A stretch of 14,893 nucleotides of DNA. It comes from Bacillota bacterium (GTDB lineage: Bacteria; Bacillota; Clostridia; Lachnospirales; Lachnospiraceae). Numbering within the stretch: position 1 is the stretch's first letter; every line of letters starts with the position of its first letter. Below, in pieces: positions 6,687 to 13,448 of the stretch. The notes beneath the pieces were generated by a model, which ran no database searches, was not told the origin of the DNA, and saw only the letters and a list, made by a program, of their open reading frames with translations. Location: assembly GCA_023392995.1 (NCBI GenBank), contig JAEWMZ010000257.1, forward strand, positions 1 to 14,893, given 5' to 3'. Position numbers and translations under genes: made by a program.

Positions 6687-6878
6687 TTATTCTAAAAAGA
6701 AAATATCCTCAACTGCTAAATGCAGTAGTTTAGCAATCTTCATTGCTAATTCCAAGGTAGGATTATACTTGTTATTTTCGATAGCAATAATTGTCTGGCG
6801 ACTGACCCCTAATTCCGTCGCCATATCTTCCTGGCGTAGACCTGCTTGTTTTCGAAATTGCTTTATATTGTTTTTCAT
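6687..6878 (-). CDS. Small Xre/Cro-type HTH regulator
   Basis: A 63-residue single-domain DNA-binding protein consisting almost wholly of an Xre/Cro helix-turn-helix (residues ~4-58: 'IKQFRKQAGLRQEDMA', the recognition-helix region 'GVSRQTIIAIEN', then 'YNPTLELAMKIAKLL'). It belongs to the short YozG-like group often paired with a small integral membrane protein. GGAGG lies four to five bases upstream of the ATG. It follows the membrane protein gene by 16 bases in the same unit. The upstream promoter carries two identical 13-bp repeats, good candidates for its own operators. Confidence 0.9.
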   Translation of the reverse strand: MKNNIKQFRKQAGLRQEDMATELGVSRQTIIAIENNKYNPTLELAMKIAKLLHLAVEDIFFLE

Positions 6879-6894
6879 AGAGCCTCCGGTATAT

Positions 6895-7221
6895 TTACTT
6901 TAGAATAAAATAAGAGCCAAAGGATATAACAACTGCAAGAACAGCAAGCATAGCAATCATACTCCATAGGAATTTATTTGGCTCGGAATACTCCATATCA
7001 CCGGCGATCATCTTTCTTTTTATAAGCATTTCAGAAAAGCTTTGAATTACTAGAGTCAATACTAAGATTAGTGCAGGCAAAGGATGATACTTCCCGTCGA
7101 GAAATAAAGTCTGCCAGCTTTCGTACAAAGTCCATAAGGCCAAAGCAAGTACCGCAGCCTTAAAACCAAGCTCTTCGGAATGTAATCTTATATTCCGGTC
7201 TAACTCATCCATTTTCTTCAT
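6895..7221 (-). CDS. Small three-TM membrane protein co-transcribed with Xre regulator
   Basis: A 108-residue integral membrane protein of unknown function. Hydrophobic segments are at ~19-38, ~46-66 and ~84-107, separated by short charged loops; the N-terminal 18 residues are charged and probably cytoplasmic. Membrane proteins of this size paired with a tiny Xre regulator are widespread in Firmicutes, but the role is not established. AGGAGGT lies seven bases upstream of the ATG at 7221; a second ATG three codons in (7212) is possible. It is the first gene of the unit, under the promoter at 7266-7294. Confidence 0.75.
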   Translation of the reverse strand: MKKMDELDRNIRLHSEELGFKAAVLALALWTLYESWQTLFLDGKYHPLPALILVLTLVIQSFSEMLIKRKMIAGDMEYSEPNKFLWSMIAMLAVLAVVISFGSYFILK

Positions 7222-7254
7222 ATAACATACCTCCTATAATAAAATGTTAAAAGA

Positions 7255-7311
7255 TCTTTACATTTATCTTATCAACATTGGTTTGGAATGTCAAGAGTTC
7301 TTTACATTTAT
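7255..7311. promoter_or_regulatory. Two identical 13-bp repeats bracketing the Xre-operon promoter
   Basis: TCTTTACATTTAT occurs at 7255-7267 and again, in the same orientation and without mismatch, at 7299-7311. The first copy overlaps and follows the -10 box; the second lies just upstream of the -35 box. The 44-bp period is near four helical turns. Placement around the promoter suggests operators, most simply for the co-encoded Xre protein. Confidence 0.55.
7266..7294 (-). promoter_or_regulatory. Strong sigma-A promoter of the membrane protein/Xre operon
   Basis: On the minus strand, TTGACA (7294-7289) and TAAGAT (7271-7266) are separated by exactly 17 bp, about 45 bases upstream of the first gene's start at 7221. 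This is the best promoter match in the window. Confidence 0.75.
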
Positions 7312-7429
7312 TTGTTTTTGTTGACAATCTATTTCAATGTCTAATCTCGAGATCTTATTTCGCGGCAATGATAAGGGCAATTTATGGGCGATTATGAGAG
7401 TGAATTATCACAGGGGTGGGTGCCGAAGC

Positions 7430-7567
7430 ACAAAAGTTTACATATCAATCACAATATTTTACATGGTTAAGCAATTAACAAAGTTTTAAACAATAAAGTA
7501 CACAAACAAAGAAATTCTGTTTCTTCAGAATACAGATCAATAATGCTATAGTTGTTTCAGAAGCAAG
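7430..7567 (+). repeat. Duplicated promoter segment, copy A (upstream of solute-binding protein)
   Basis: This segment aligns without gaps to 9551-9688. By hand count, 65 of 80 bases are identical over 7451-7530 versus 9572-9651; similarity is lower but visible to 7567. Within it, ACAAAAGTTTACAT (7430-7443) and ACAATATTTTACAT (7451-7464) are direct repeats with a 21-bp period, then a palindrome at 7464-7481 and a poor -10-like AACAAT at 7489-7494. The best-conserved parts are the second direct repeat, the palindrome arms, AATAAAGTACAC and CTGTTTCTTC. Confidence 0.75.
7464..7481. promoter_or_regulatory. Rex-operator-like palindrome, copy A
   Basis: TGGTTAAGCAATTAACAA matches the clostridial Rex operator consensus TTGTTAA-N4-TTAACAA at 13 of 14 defined positions. 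It lies where the -35 region of the binding-protein promoter would be. Rex is an NADH/NAD+-responsive repressor. The match is seen in the sequence; binding is inferred. Confidence 0.55.
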
Positions 7568-7894
7568 GATCCCCCCGAAACTTGCAAAAGTGAAACAGGT
7601 GAATGCGAAATTCAAAAGCTGCCACCGTTTTTCATGTAATTGATGCAGGTTCCCGAATGAATTTTTAGCACTGATCCTTTTGGTCATGCTACAGGTAGGA
7701 GTGAAGGAATTTGCATCAATAGTACAAAAGAACAAAAGGATTTTCACGGATTGTGTTTCGCAGCCAGCTCATTTTAATCTGAGCGAAAGAAAAAGAGAGT
7801 CTCCACAGCGAAGCGCACCGCAGTTATTCTTACTTTGGTAATACTTTATTGTATTATATATCATTCAACAAAAAGAAAGGATGGACGAGGGTTT
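7568..7894 (+). other. Non-coding long leader of the binding-protein gene
   Basis: No gene was found in these 327 bases. If transcription starts near 7500, they form most of a ~400-base 5' untranslated leader. Visible inverted repeats are TGATGCA (7641-7647) with TGCATCA (7712-7718), a 12-bp one-mismatch pair 7674-7685 with 7730-7741, and GCTCA (7767-7771) with TGAGC (7780-7784), which competes with TTTCGC (7756-7761) and GCGAAA (7783-7788). The first two pairs cross and so exclude each other. No known riboswitch class was recognised. Confidence 0.3.
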
Positions 7895-8923
7895 ATGAAA
7901 AAAAAGTTATTAAGTTTAGTTTTATGCCTTTCCTTAGTAGGAGCTACTTTTATGGGATGTAGTTCTACTGACAGCGGTAAGGGACAGAGTACAACCGGCA
8001 ATCAGGGAGAAGCAAAAGGTGAAGATACAGCAGGAAATGAGGCAGGTTCAAAGCAATACCGTGTTGCTTATATCGCAAGAACGCAGTCAGACTCCTTTGC
8101 AGCTTGGCTTGCAAATGAAATGAAGGCAGCAGCAAAGGGATATGATGATATTACCCTGGATGTATTCGATGGCCAAGCAGATGATGAGAAAGAAAATGCT
8201 GCTATTGAAAATGCAATTACCAATGGTTACGATGCTATTATCGTACAGCCAAACAATGGTGAGGCTCAGAGACCTTATGTTGAAAAGATTGTAAAAGCAG
8301 GCATCATTGCAATCACAACCAATGCACGTATCGATGGGATTGAAGGAGCTTCCTCCGTGGATGCGGATCCTTACAAGCAAGCAGCGGTTAATGCGGCATT
8401 AGCATTAGAGCAGGTACCTCAGAATGGTAAGGTGGTAGTATTAAACGGACCTTCCGGTAACTTCCATGCAGATGAAAGAAGAAAAGCCTGGAAAGCAGAG
8501 TTCTTTGATAAGAGACCTGATGTAACCATTATTGCTGAAGATATTGCAAACTGGAATAAGGATGAAGCTATGGCATTCATGGAAGACTGGGTAACAGCAT
8601 ATGGTCAGATCGATGCGATTATCTCTATGAATGATAATATGGCAGCCGGTGCGTTAGAGGTTGTTGCTGATCCTGCAAAAATATTATCCTACGGTGTTGA
8701 TGGAACCGCAGAAGCTTGCTTATTGATTGAAGAAGGTAAGATGACTTCTACCTGTTTACAATCCGCAATTGATCTGGCAGCATTGAACTTAGAATCTGTT
8801 CACAAGCTTTTAACCGGTGAAGAGAAAGAAATCAATGTTGATATTAAAGAAGTACTAATTACAAAGGACAATGCAAGTGAGTATGTGTCCATGTATAAAG
8901 AAAGAGGCTTAATTAAGGAGTAA
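7895..8923 (+). CDS. Sugar ABC transporter substrate-binding lipoprotein (RbsB-like, CUT2 family)
   Basis: A 342-residue extracellular binding protein. Residues 1-21 are a lipoprotein signal peptide ending in the lipobox F-M-G-C, so Cys22 is lipidated and the protein is anchored outside the membrane. A Gly/Thr/Ser/Glu-rich linker (23-53) precedes a periplasmic-binding-protein-type-I fold (Peripla_BP_4, ~55-320). Ligand-pocket landmarks of the ribose/xylose-type family are visible: 'MNDNMAAG' (245-252) and 'GVDGT' (267-271). The start at 7895 is preferred over an upstream ATG at 7835 because the signal peptide begins here; the ribosome binding site (GAGGG at 7887-7891) is unusually close. It delivers its ligand to the ATPase and permease encoded at 9734-12219, but sits on a separate transcript with its own copy of the promoter, which would allow higher expression. 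The ligand is probably a pentose or pentitol, judged from the neighbouring enzymes. Confidence 0.9.
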   Translation: MKKKLLSLVLCLSLVGATFMGCSSTDSGKGQSTTGNQGEAKGEDTAGNEAGSKQYRVAYIARTQSDSFAAWLANEMKAAAKGYDDITLDVFDGQADDEKENAAIENAITNGYDAIIVQPNNGEAQRPYVEKIVKAGIIAITTNARIDGIEGASSVDADPYKQAAVNAALALEQVPQNGKVVVLNGPSGNFHADERRKAWKAEFFDKRPDVTIIAEDIANWNKDEAMAFMEDWVTAYGQIDAIISMNDNMAAGALEVVADPAKILSYGVDGTAEACLLIEEGKMTSTCLQSAIDLAALNLESVHKLLTGEEKEINVDIKEVLITKDNASEYVSMYKERGLIKE

Positions 8924-8960
8924 TGTAATAGTTATAGAACTCCAGATAACAAATTCAGTG

Positions 8961-9035
8961 GGGCTGTTGAAAATGTAGATATGCGGATATGTGTTGCCGT
9001 AGCTGCATTGGAAGCAGCCCTTATTGCTATATCCG
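8961..9035 (+). other. Crossing inverted repeats ahead of the chemoreceptor remnant's ribosome binding site
   Basis: GGGCTG (8961-8966) can pair with CAGCCC (9015-9020), and CGGATAT (8984-8990) with ATATCCG (9029-9035); the pairs cross. An inner GCTGC/GCAGC stem (9002-9006 with 9014-9018) is also possible. The last arm abuts the GAGGAGG site at 9035-9041. This could affect translation of the next gene, or be chance. Confidence 0.2.
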
Positions 9036-9049
9036 AGGAGGAATATGGG

Positions 9050-9499
9050 GTGAAAATACAAAAGAAGTTCCATAGTATAAAAACAAGAATGATTCTGTTA
9101 TTAGGGCTGATTATATTGTCCATTAGTATTGGCATTGGAATCTTATCCTATTATATTTCATCACAGGCACTTGTTCAAAATTTTGAATTAATGCTGTGTG
9201 AGATGGCAGAAGAATCTGCAGTATTACTTGAAAGTAATATTGAGGGCAGCTTTGAACTGCTGGATATGATTCTTTATGATCTGAAGGATGCCAAGTTAAC
9301 CAGGCAGCAGAAGCTTGCAAAGCTAAAGCTCCAGCAGGTCAGGGGCAATTATTATTTGTTAGGCCTTGCGGATACGAAGGGCAGGCTTACGGTCTCGGAT
9401 GGAAAAGAGATTGAGATAAAAGATCTGGGAGTTTGGGCTTTTTGCAAAATAAGAGGACTTTCCCTAATTGAGGGCTTCCCCATAATGCAGTTATGGTAA
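9050..9499 (+). pseudogene. Truncated membrane receptor (dCache chemoreceptor or sensor N-terminus)
   Basis: 149 codons from a GTG start with a strong GAGGAGG site eight bases upstream (9035-9041). Residues 1-13 are basic, 14-36 form one transmembrane helix, and ~40-124 match the start of an extracellular dCache sensor domain ('SSQALVQNFELMLCEMAEES', then 'YLLGLADTKGRL' and 'VSDGKEIEIKD'). After residue ~125 (base ~9424) the similarity stops; the last 24 residues are unrelated and run into a transcription terminator. The rest of the sensor, the second transmembrane helix, HAMP and signalling domains are absent. The parent was probably a methyl-accepting chemotaxis protein, or else a sensor kinase or cyclase; the N-terminus does not distinguish them. 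It follows the binding-protein gene and was probably its partner in sensing the same ligand. Confidence 0.65.
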
Positions 9500-9543
9500 G
9501 TTAAATCTCCATAGCTCAATTATTGGGGAAAGCCCTCTTTTGT
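9470..9543 (+). terminator. Strong rho-independent terminator after the binding protein/receptor remnant unit
   Basis: GAGGGCTT followed by CCCCATAAT (9470-9486) pairs with ATTATTGGGGAAAGCCCTC (9519-9537), leaving only two single-base bulges; TTTTG follows. It overlaps the last codons of the receptor remnant and lies just upstream of promoter copy B, so it separates the binding-protein transcript from the ABC/catabolic operon. Confidence 0.8.
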
Positions 9544-9550
9544 ACTCATC

Positions 9551-9688
9551 ACAATATATTGCATCCCAACCACAATATTTTACATCGTTAATTAATTAAC
9601 ACGAAATTTGATAATAAAGTACACGAACACAGAAATCCTGTTTCTTCTGAAAAAACCCTTGAAATGTTATAGTTGATCCAGAAACAAG
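9551..9688 (+). repeat. Duplicated promoter segment, copy B (upstream of ABC ATPase operon)
   Basis: This is the counterpart of 7430-7567. ACAATATATTGCATC (9551-9565) and ACAATATTTTACATC (9572-9586) are direct repeats with a 21-bp period (13 of 15 identical), followed by the palindrome at 9585-9602 and a good -10-like GATAAT at 9610-9615. No consensus -35 is present at 17 bp, as expected for an activator-dependent promoter. The ATPase start is about 110 bases further on. Confidence 0.75.
9585..9602. promoter_or_regulatory. Rex-operator-like palindrome, copy B
   Basis: TCGTTAATTAATTAACAC contains a perfect 14-bp palindrome (9587-9600) and matches TTGTTAA-N4-TTAACAA at 12 of 14 defined positions. 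It lies directly upstream of the -10-like GATAAT, a position suited to repression. Confidence 0.5.
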
Positions 9689-9733
9689 AGAAACACCCTG
9701 GTGAATGAAAATTATGAATTGGGAGGCACTCAA

Positions 9734-11227
9734 ATGAAGCAGGAAATCAAGCTTAGGGTATCTCAGATTGAGAAATCCTTTCCCGGCGTCAAGGCTTTAA
9801 ATAAAATTGATTTTGAAGTTAGAAAAGGTACGGTTCATGCACTGTGCGGAGAAAATGGTGCAGGCAAATCCACTTTAATGAAGATCATCAATGGAATTTA
9901 TAAACCGGATGCAGGGCAGATCTTCATCGACGAAAAGCCGGTTAAGATTCAAAGTCCGATCCATGCCAGACAACACGGCATTGCGATGATTGCACAGGAA
10001 TTGAATTATGTACCGGAGATGTCCATTGAAGAGAATCTATTTTTAGGACGATTACCGATTACGAAAACAGGAAAGGTAGACTGGAAGCTGTTACGAAAGA
10101 AAACGCTGGAGTTTTTAGAGGCAGAGCAGCTGCCCTATAAGCCAACGCAGAAGATGAAAACCTTAACTGTATCAGATATACAGATGCTGGAGATTATTAA
10201 AGCCATTTCGAATAATGCAGATATTATCGTAATGGATGAACCGACCTCTTCCATTACTCACAAAGAGGTAGAGATGCTCTTTAAAAAGATAGCAGAGCTA
10301 AAAGAGCAGGGAGTTAGTATCGTATATATCTCCCATAAACTCGATGAAGTATTTCAGATTGCTGATGATATTACCGTCTTTCGGGATGGTACGGTAGTGG
10401 AAAGTCATCCGGCAAAAGACATGACCATGGATCAGGTAATTTCTCTCATGGTAGGACGAAAGATGGAAAACGTATATCCAAAGGAGACCGTACCGGTGGG
10501 AGAAACCCTGTTGGAAGTAAAAGGGTTGCATAGCGCGGGGATTTTCAAGGATATCGATTTTCATGTTAAAAAGGGTGAAATCGTTGGTTTTGCCGGACTT
10601 GTTGGGGCAGGAAGAACCGAGGTAATGAGAGCAATCTTTGGATTAGATCCGATTACCTCCGGAGAAATCCATATCCACAATAAGAAGGTAGTGATCAAGA
10701 GGGTTGCAGACAGTATCAGACATAAGATGGTAATGCTTTCTGAGGACAGAAGGCGGTACGGAATTATTCCGATTCGAAGTGTAATGGAAAATGCCAGTAT
10801 ATCAAGTCTGGAAAGGGTCATCTACGGAGGCTATTCCCATGATAAGGAAGAACGAAGGATAGTGGGAGAGTATTTCAAGAAAATGAATGTTAAGACACCT
10901 TCCCTGGACACACCCATACAATCTTTGAGCGGTGGTAATCAACAGAAGGTACTGCTCGCGAAGTGGATGCTAAGAGATCCCCAGATATTAATCCTGGATG
11001 AACCTACGAGAGGAATTGATGTAGGAGCAAAATTTGAGATCTATAAGCTGATGGTGGATATGGCGAAGCAGGAACGATCGGTAATTATGGTATCCTCTGA
11101 GCTTCCGGAGCTTATCGGTATGTGTGACCGTATCTATGTTATGAATCAGGGTAAGATCACCGGAGAACTAAAGCAGCCTGAGTTCAGCCAGGAAGCCATC
11201 ATGAAATATGCGACTAATACGAAATAG
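9734..11227 (+). CDS. Sugar ABC transporter ATP-binding protein, double NBD (RbsA/XylG/MglA-like)
   Basis: A 497-residue energy-coupling subunit with two fused nucleotide-binding domains, the CUT2-family arrangement. The first has Walker A 'GENGAGKST' (39-47), a family-typical degenerate signature 'LTVSDIQ' (144-150), Walker B 'IIVMDEPT' (164-171) and switch His201. The second has the usual degenerate Walker A 'GLVGAGRTE' (288-296, Lys replaced by Arg), a perfect signature 'LSGGNQQK' (398-405) and Walker B 'ILILDEPT' (418-425). The length is normal. The start at 9734 is chosen because GGGAGG lies seven bases upstream; an ATG at 9701 would add 11 residues with no family resemblance. It is the first gene of the operon under promoter copy B; the permease starts 11 bases downstream. 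Confidence 0.93.
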   Translation: MKQEIKLRVSQIEKSFPGVKALNKIDFEVRKGTVHALCGENGAGKSTLMKIINGIYKPDAGQIFIDEKPVKIQSPIHARQHGIAMIAQELNYVPEMSIEENLFLGRLPITKTGKVDWKLLRKKTLEFLEAEQLPYKPTQKMKTLTVSDIQMLEIIKAISNNADIIVMDEPTSSITHKEVEMLFKKIAELKEQGVSIVYISHKLDEVFQIADDITVFRDGTVVESHPAKDMTMDQVISLMVGRKMENVYPKETVPVGETLLEVKGLHSAGIFKDIDFHVKKGEIVGFAGLVGAGRTEVMRAIFGLDPITSGEIHIHNKKVVIKRVADSIRHKMVMLSEDRRRYGIIPIRSVMENASISSLERVIYGGYSHDKEERRIVGEYFKKMNVKTPSLDTPIQSLSGGNQQKVLLAKWMLRDPQILILDEPTRGIDVGAKFEIYKLMVDMAKQERSVIMVSSELPELIGMCDRIYVMNQGKITGELKQPEFSQEAIMKYATNTK

Positions 11228-11238
11228 GAGGAGAAGAA

Positions 11239-12219
11239 ATGTTCGCAAAAATTAAAAATACTCCTGCCAAGGAGAAATATTCAATCTTTATTGTCTTATT
11301 CATCATGATTTTTCTATGCAGCTTTTTAAATAAAAACTTTTTATCACCGGCCAATCTGTCCAATATTATGAAGCAGCTGGCGGTAAGTACCATCTTAGCC
11401 TATGGTGAAATGCTCTTAATTATCAGCGGTATGCTGGATTTATCCTCCGGTGCGGTACTGGCGTTGTCCGGTGTACTATCCATTATTGCCTATAAATCCA
11501 CCGGCTCCTTAATCATAGCAGTTATTGTAGCAATAGCTGTTGCTGTAGCCTGTAACCTGGTAAATGCGTTTATGATTACCAACCTCAATGCGCCTCCCTT
11601 TATTGCAACCCTGGTTATGATGCAGGTTGCCAGAGGTGTAGCCTTATTGATTACAGACGGTCAGAATATTCTGCAGTTAAAGGGATATGTCATCTTTGGC
11701 CAGGGCAATATCGGACCGGTTCCTATTTCCATTATTATTACAGCAGTTATTACAGTGGTCATCTGGTATATCTTACGGCATACCAGACTGGGACGTTCCC
11801 TCTATGCCATCGGTGGTAATGAAGAAGCCTCTGTAGCGGCAGGTATTACCGTGAAAAAGAACAAATACATCGTATTCATTATCAATGGTGTCTTAGTAGG
11901 TATTGCAGGTATCTTATTCATGTCCCGTGTTAACGCAGGTCTGCCAAACGGAGCAATCGGTTATGAAATGGAAGGTTTAACCGCAGCCATTGTCGGTGGA
12001 ACCAGCTTCTCCGGCGGTGTGGGTACCACAATGGGAACCCTGGCGGGTGCGTTTATTATCGGCTGCTTAAATAACATCATGAATCTGATCGGCGTGGATT
12101 CCTATGTTCAGCAGATCGTTAAAGCTTGTATTATCGCACTTGCAGTTATCTGGGATATCAGATCAAAGTCCAAGAAGACGAGAAAGGTTATTCTCGTAGA
12201 AGAAAAGAAGGAAGTTTAA
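11239..12219 (+). CDS. Sugar ABC transporter permease (RbsC/XylH-like, CUT2 family)
   Basis: A 326-residue integral membrane permease with about eight to ten hydrophobic segments. Family landmarks are the 'SGMLDLSSGAVLAL' loop (63-76), 'ATLVMMQVARG' (123-133), the ATPase-contact region 'IGGNEEASVAAGI' (191-203) and the Gly-rich 'GGTSFSGGVGTTMGT' (253-267). The C-terminus is a short basic cytoplasmic tail. A TAGGAGG site overlaps the end of the ATPase gene. A single permease gene implies a homodimer, as in ribose-type systems. It forms the pore through which substrate from the 7895-8923 lipoprotein is imported. Confidence 0.93.
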   Translation: MFAKIKNTPAKEKYSIFIVLFIMIFLCSFLNKNFLSPANLSNIMKQLAVSTILAYGEMLLIISGMLDLSSGAVLALSGVLSIIAYKSTGSLIIAVIVAIAVAVACNLVNAFMITNLNAPPFIATLVMMQVARGVALLITDGQNILQLKGYVIFGQGNIGPVPISIIITAVITVVIWYILRHTRLGRSLYAIGGNEEASVAAGITVKKNKYIVFIINGVLVGIAGILFMSRVNAGLPNGAIGYEMEGLTAAIVGGTSFSGGVGTTMGTLAGAFIIGCLNNIMNLIGVDSYVQQIVKACIIALAVIWDIRSKSKKTRKVILVEEKKEV

Positions 12220-12398
12220 TTAAGTCTACAATGCCAAAAACCTTGCGACTTGCGGACGAAGGTGTGCGAAATGCAGAGCATTTCACATCAGGAACCCTAA
12301 GACCTAAAGTTTGAATGTCCGTTAGTGTGAATAGTAGCAGTAAGGTTTGGATTTTCAAATGGAATTAATAAGTTCAAATAAAGAAGGAGAAGATAATT
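12220..12398 (+). other. 179-base spacer within the operon, with hairpin at 12268-12284
   Basis: No gene and no convincing promoter was seen. GAAATGC (12268-12274) and GCATTTC (12278-12284) form a 7-bp stem with a 3-base loop, extendable past one mismatch. There is no U-tract, so termination is unlikely. An mRNA processing or stabilising hairpin is possible. Confidence 0.3.
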
Positions 12399-13439
12399 AT
12401 GGAGAATAAAGCAGTCTTTATGACAGGGTTAAACAAAATGGAAATCAGAGATGTAGAAGTACCTGCAATCAAGGAGAATGAGGTACTGGTGAAGCTGGAG
12501 TATGTGGGAATCTGTGGTTCGGACGTACATTATCTGGAGCATGGCTCCATCGGCGATTTTGTGGTAAACGGTGATTTCATTCTTGGACATGAGTGTGCCG
12601 GTGAGATCGTAGCCCTGGGCAGCAAGGTAACGGAATTAGAACTGGGTGATAAGGTAGCACTGGAGCCAGGCTGCACCTGCGGACAGTGTGAATTTTGTAA
12701 AACCGGTAAATATAATCTTTGCCCGGATGTAGAATTCCTGGCAACCCCTCCGTATCATGGCTGTCTGGAGAATTATATCGCGTTTCCGGCAAATATGTGC
12801 TTTAAGCTGCCGGAGAATATCACCTCCAAGGAGGGCGCTTTGGTAGAGCCTTTGGCGGTTGGTATGCATGCGGCAGCCCAGGGAAATGTGAAATTAGGAG
12901 ACTCCGTAGTGATTCTGGGATCCGGCTGCATTGGTCTGGTTACCCTGTTAGCTTGCAAGGCATATGGAGCAACGGACATTACCGTAGTGGATGTTATGCC
13001 TAAGAGACTTGAATATGCAATGAAGCTGGGCGCAACGAGAGTAATCAATGCAAAGGAAGAGGATACGGTTGCAAAGCTGGAGGAGATCACAAAGGGAAAG
13101 GGTGCTGATGTTGTGATAGAGACCGCCGGCAGCAAAATTACAATCAAGCAGACTGCATATCTGGTAAAAAGAGGCGGTACGATTGTATTGGTAGGAATGG
13201 CGCCGGAAGATATCATAGATTACAACTTTGCGAAAATTATGGCAAAGGAAGCTACCATCACCTCCGTATTCCGTTATAGAAACATTTACCCGAAGGCGAT
13301 TAATGCAATAGCAAAGGGAATAATTGATGTTTCCGGTATTGTTACCCACGAGTTTGATTTTGAAGATACAGCAAAAGCCTTTGATTTTGTGATTAACAAT
13401 AAGAACGATGTTGTAAAAGCTGTCATTAAAATAGGATAA
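12399..13439 (+). CDS. Zinc-dependent, NAD-linked polyol dehydrogenase (xylitol/sorbitol dehydrogenase-like)
   Basis: A 346-residue medium-chain dehydrogenase of the sorbitol/xylitol dehydrogenase group, expected to oxidise a sugar alcohol to a ketose with NAD+. Catalytic zinc ligands are Cys39, His64, Glu65 and Glu150 ('GICGSDVH', 'GHECAGE', 'VEP'). The structural-zinc lobe has Cys94, Cys97, Cys100 and Cys108. The Rossmann turn 'GSGCIG' (174-179) and Asp198 at the end of the second strand ('VVDVM') point to NAD rather than NADP. AAGGAG lies about nine bases before the ATG. The xylulokinase gene follows at once, its ribosome binding site overlapping this gene's stop, so the product is most likely D-xylulose, from xylitol or D-arabitol. 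Sorbitol or another polyol cannot be excluded. NADH production fits the Rex-like sites in the promoters. Confidence 0.88.
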   Translation: MENKAVFMTGLNKMEIRDVEVPAIKENEVLVKLEYVGICGSDVHYLEHGSIGDFVVNGDFILGHECAGEIVALGSKVTELELGDKVALEPGCTCGQCEFCKTGKYNLCPDVEFLATPPYHGCLENYIAFPANMCFKLPENITSKEGALVEPLAVGMHAAAQGNVKLGDSVVILGSGCIGLVTLLACKAYGATDITVVDVMPKRLEYAMKLGATRVINAKEEDTVAKLEEITKGKGADVVIETAGSKITIKQTAYLVKRGGTIVLVGMAPEDIIDYNFAKIMAKEATITSVFRYRNIYPKAINAIAKGIIDVSGIVTHEFDFEDTAKAFDFVINNKNDVVKAVIKIG

Positions 13440-13448
13440 GGTGAGATG

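Noticed and set aside
7321..7347. Plus-strand TTGACA (7321-7326) with TAATCT (7342-7347) as a promoter for the binding-protein gene
   Set aside because: The spacer is only 15 bp and it lies over 500 bases from the gene, with the better-supported promoter copy A in between.
7475..7747. 90-residue minus-strand open frame
   Set aside because: It runs antisense through the duplicated promoter segment and leader, has no ribosome binding site or recognisable domain, and its frame is not preserved in the other promoter copy.
12126..12314. 62-residue plus-strand open frame overlapping the permease end
   Set aside because: Out-of-frame shadow of the permease tail running into the spacer; no ribosome binding site.
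12577..13349. Several antisense open frames within the dehydrogenase gene
   Set aside because: Shadows of a well-supported gene; none has a start signal or recognisable domain.
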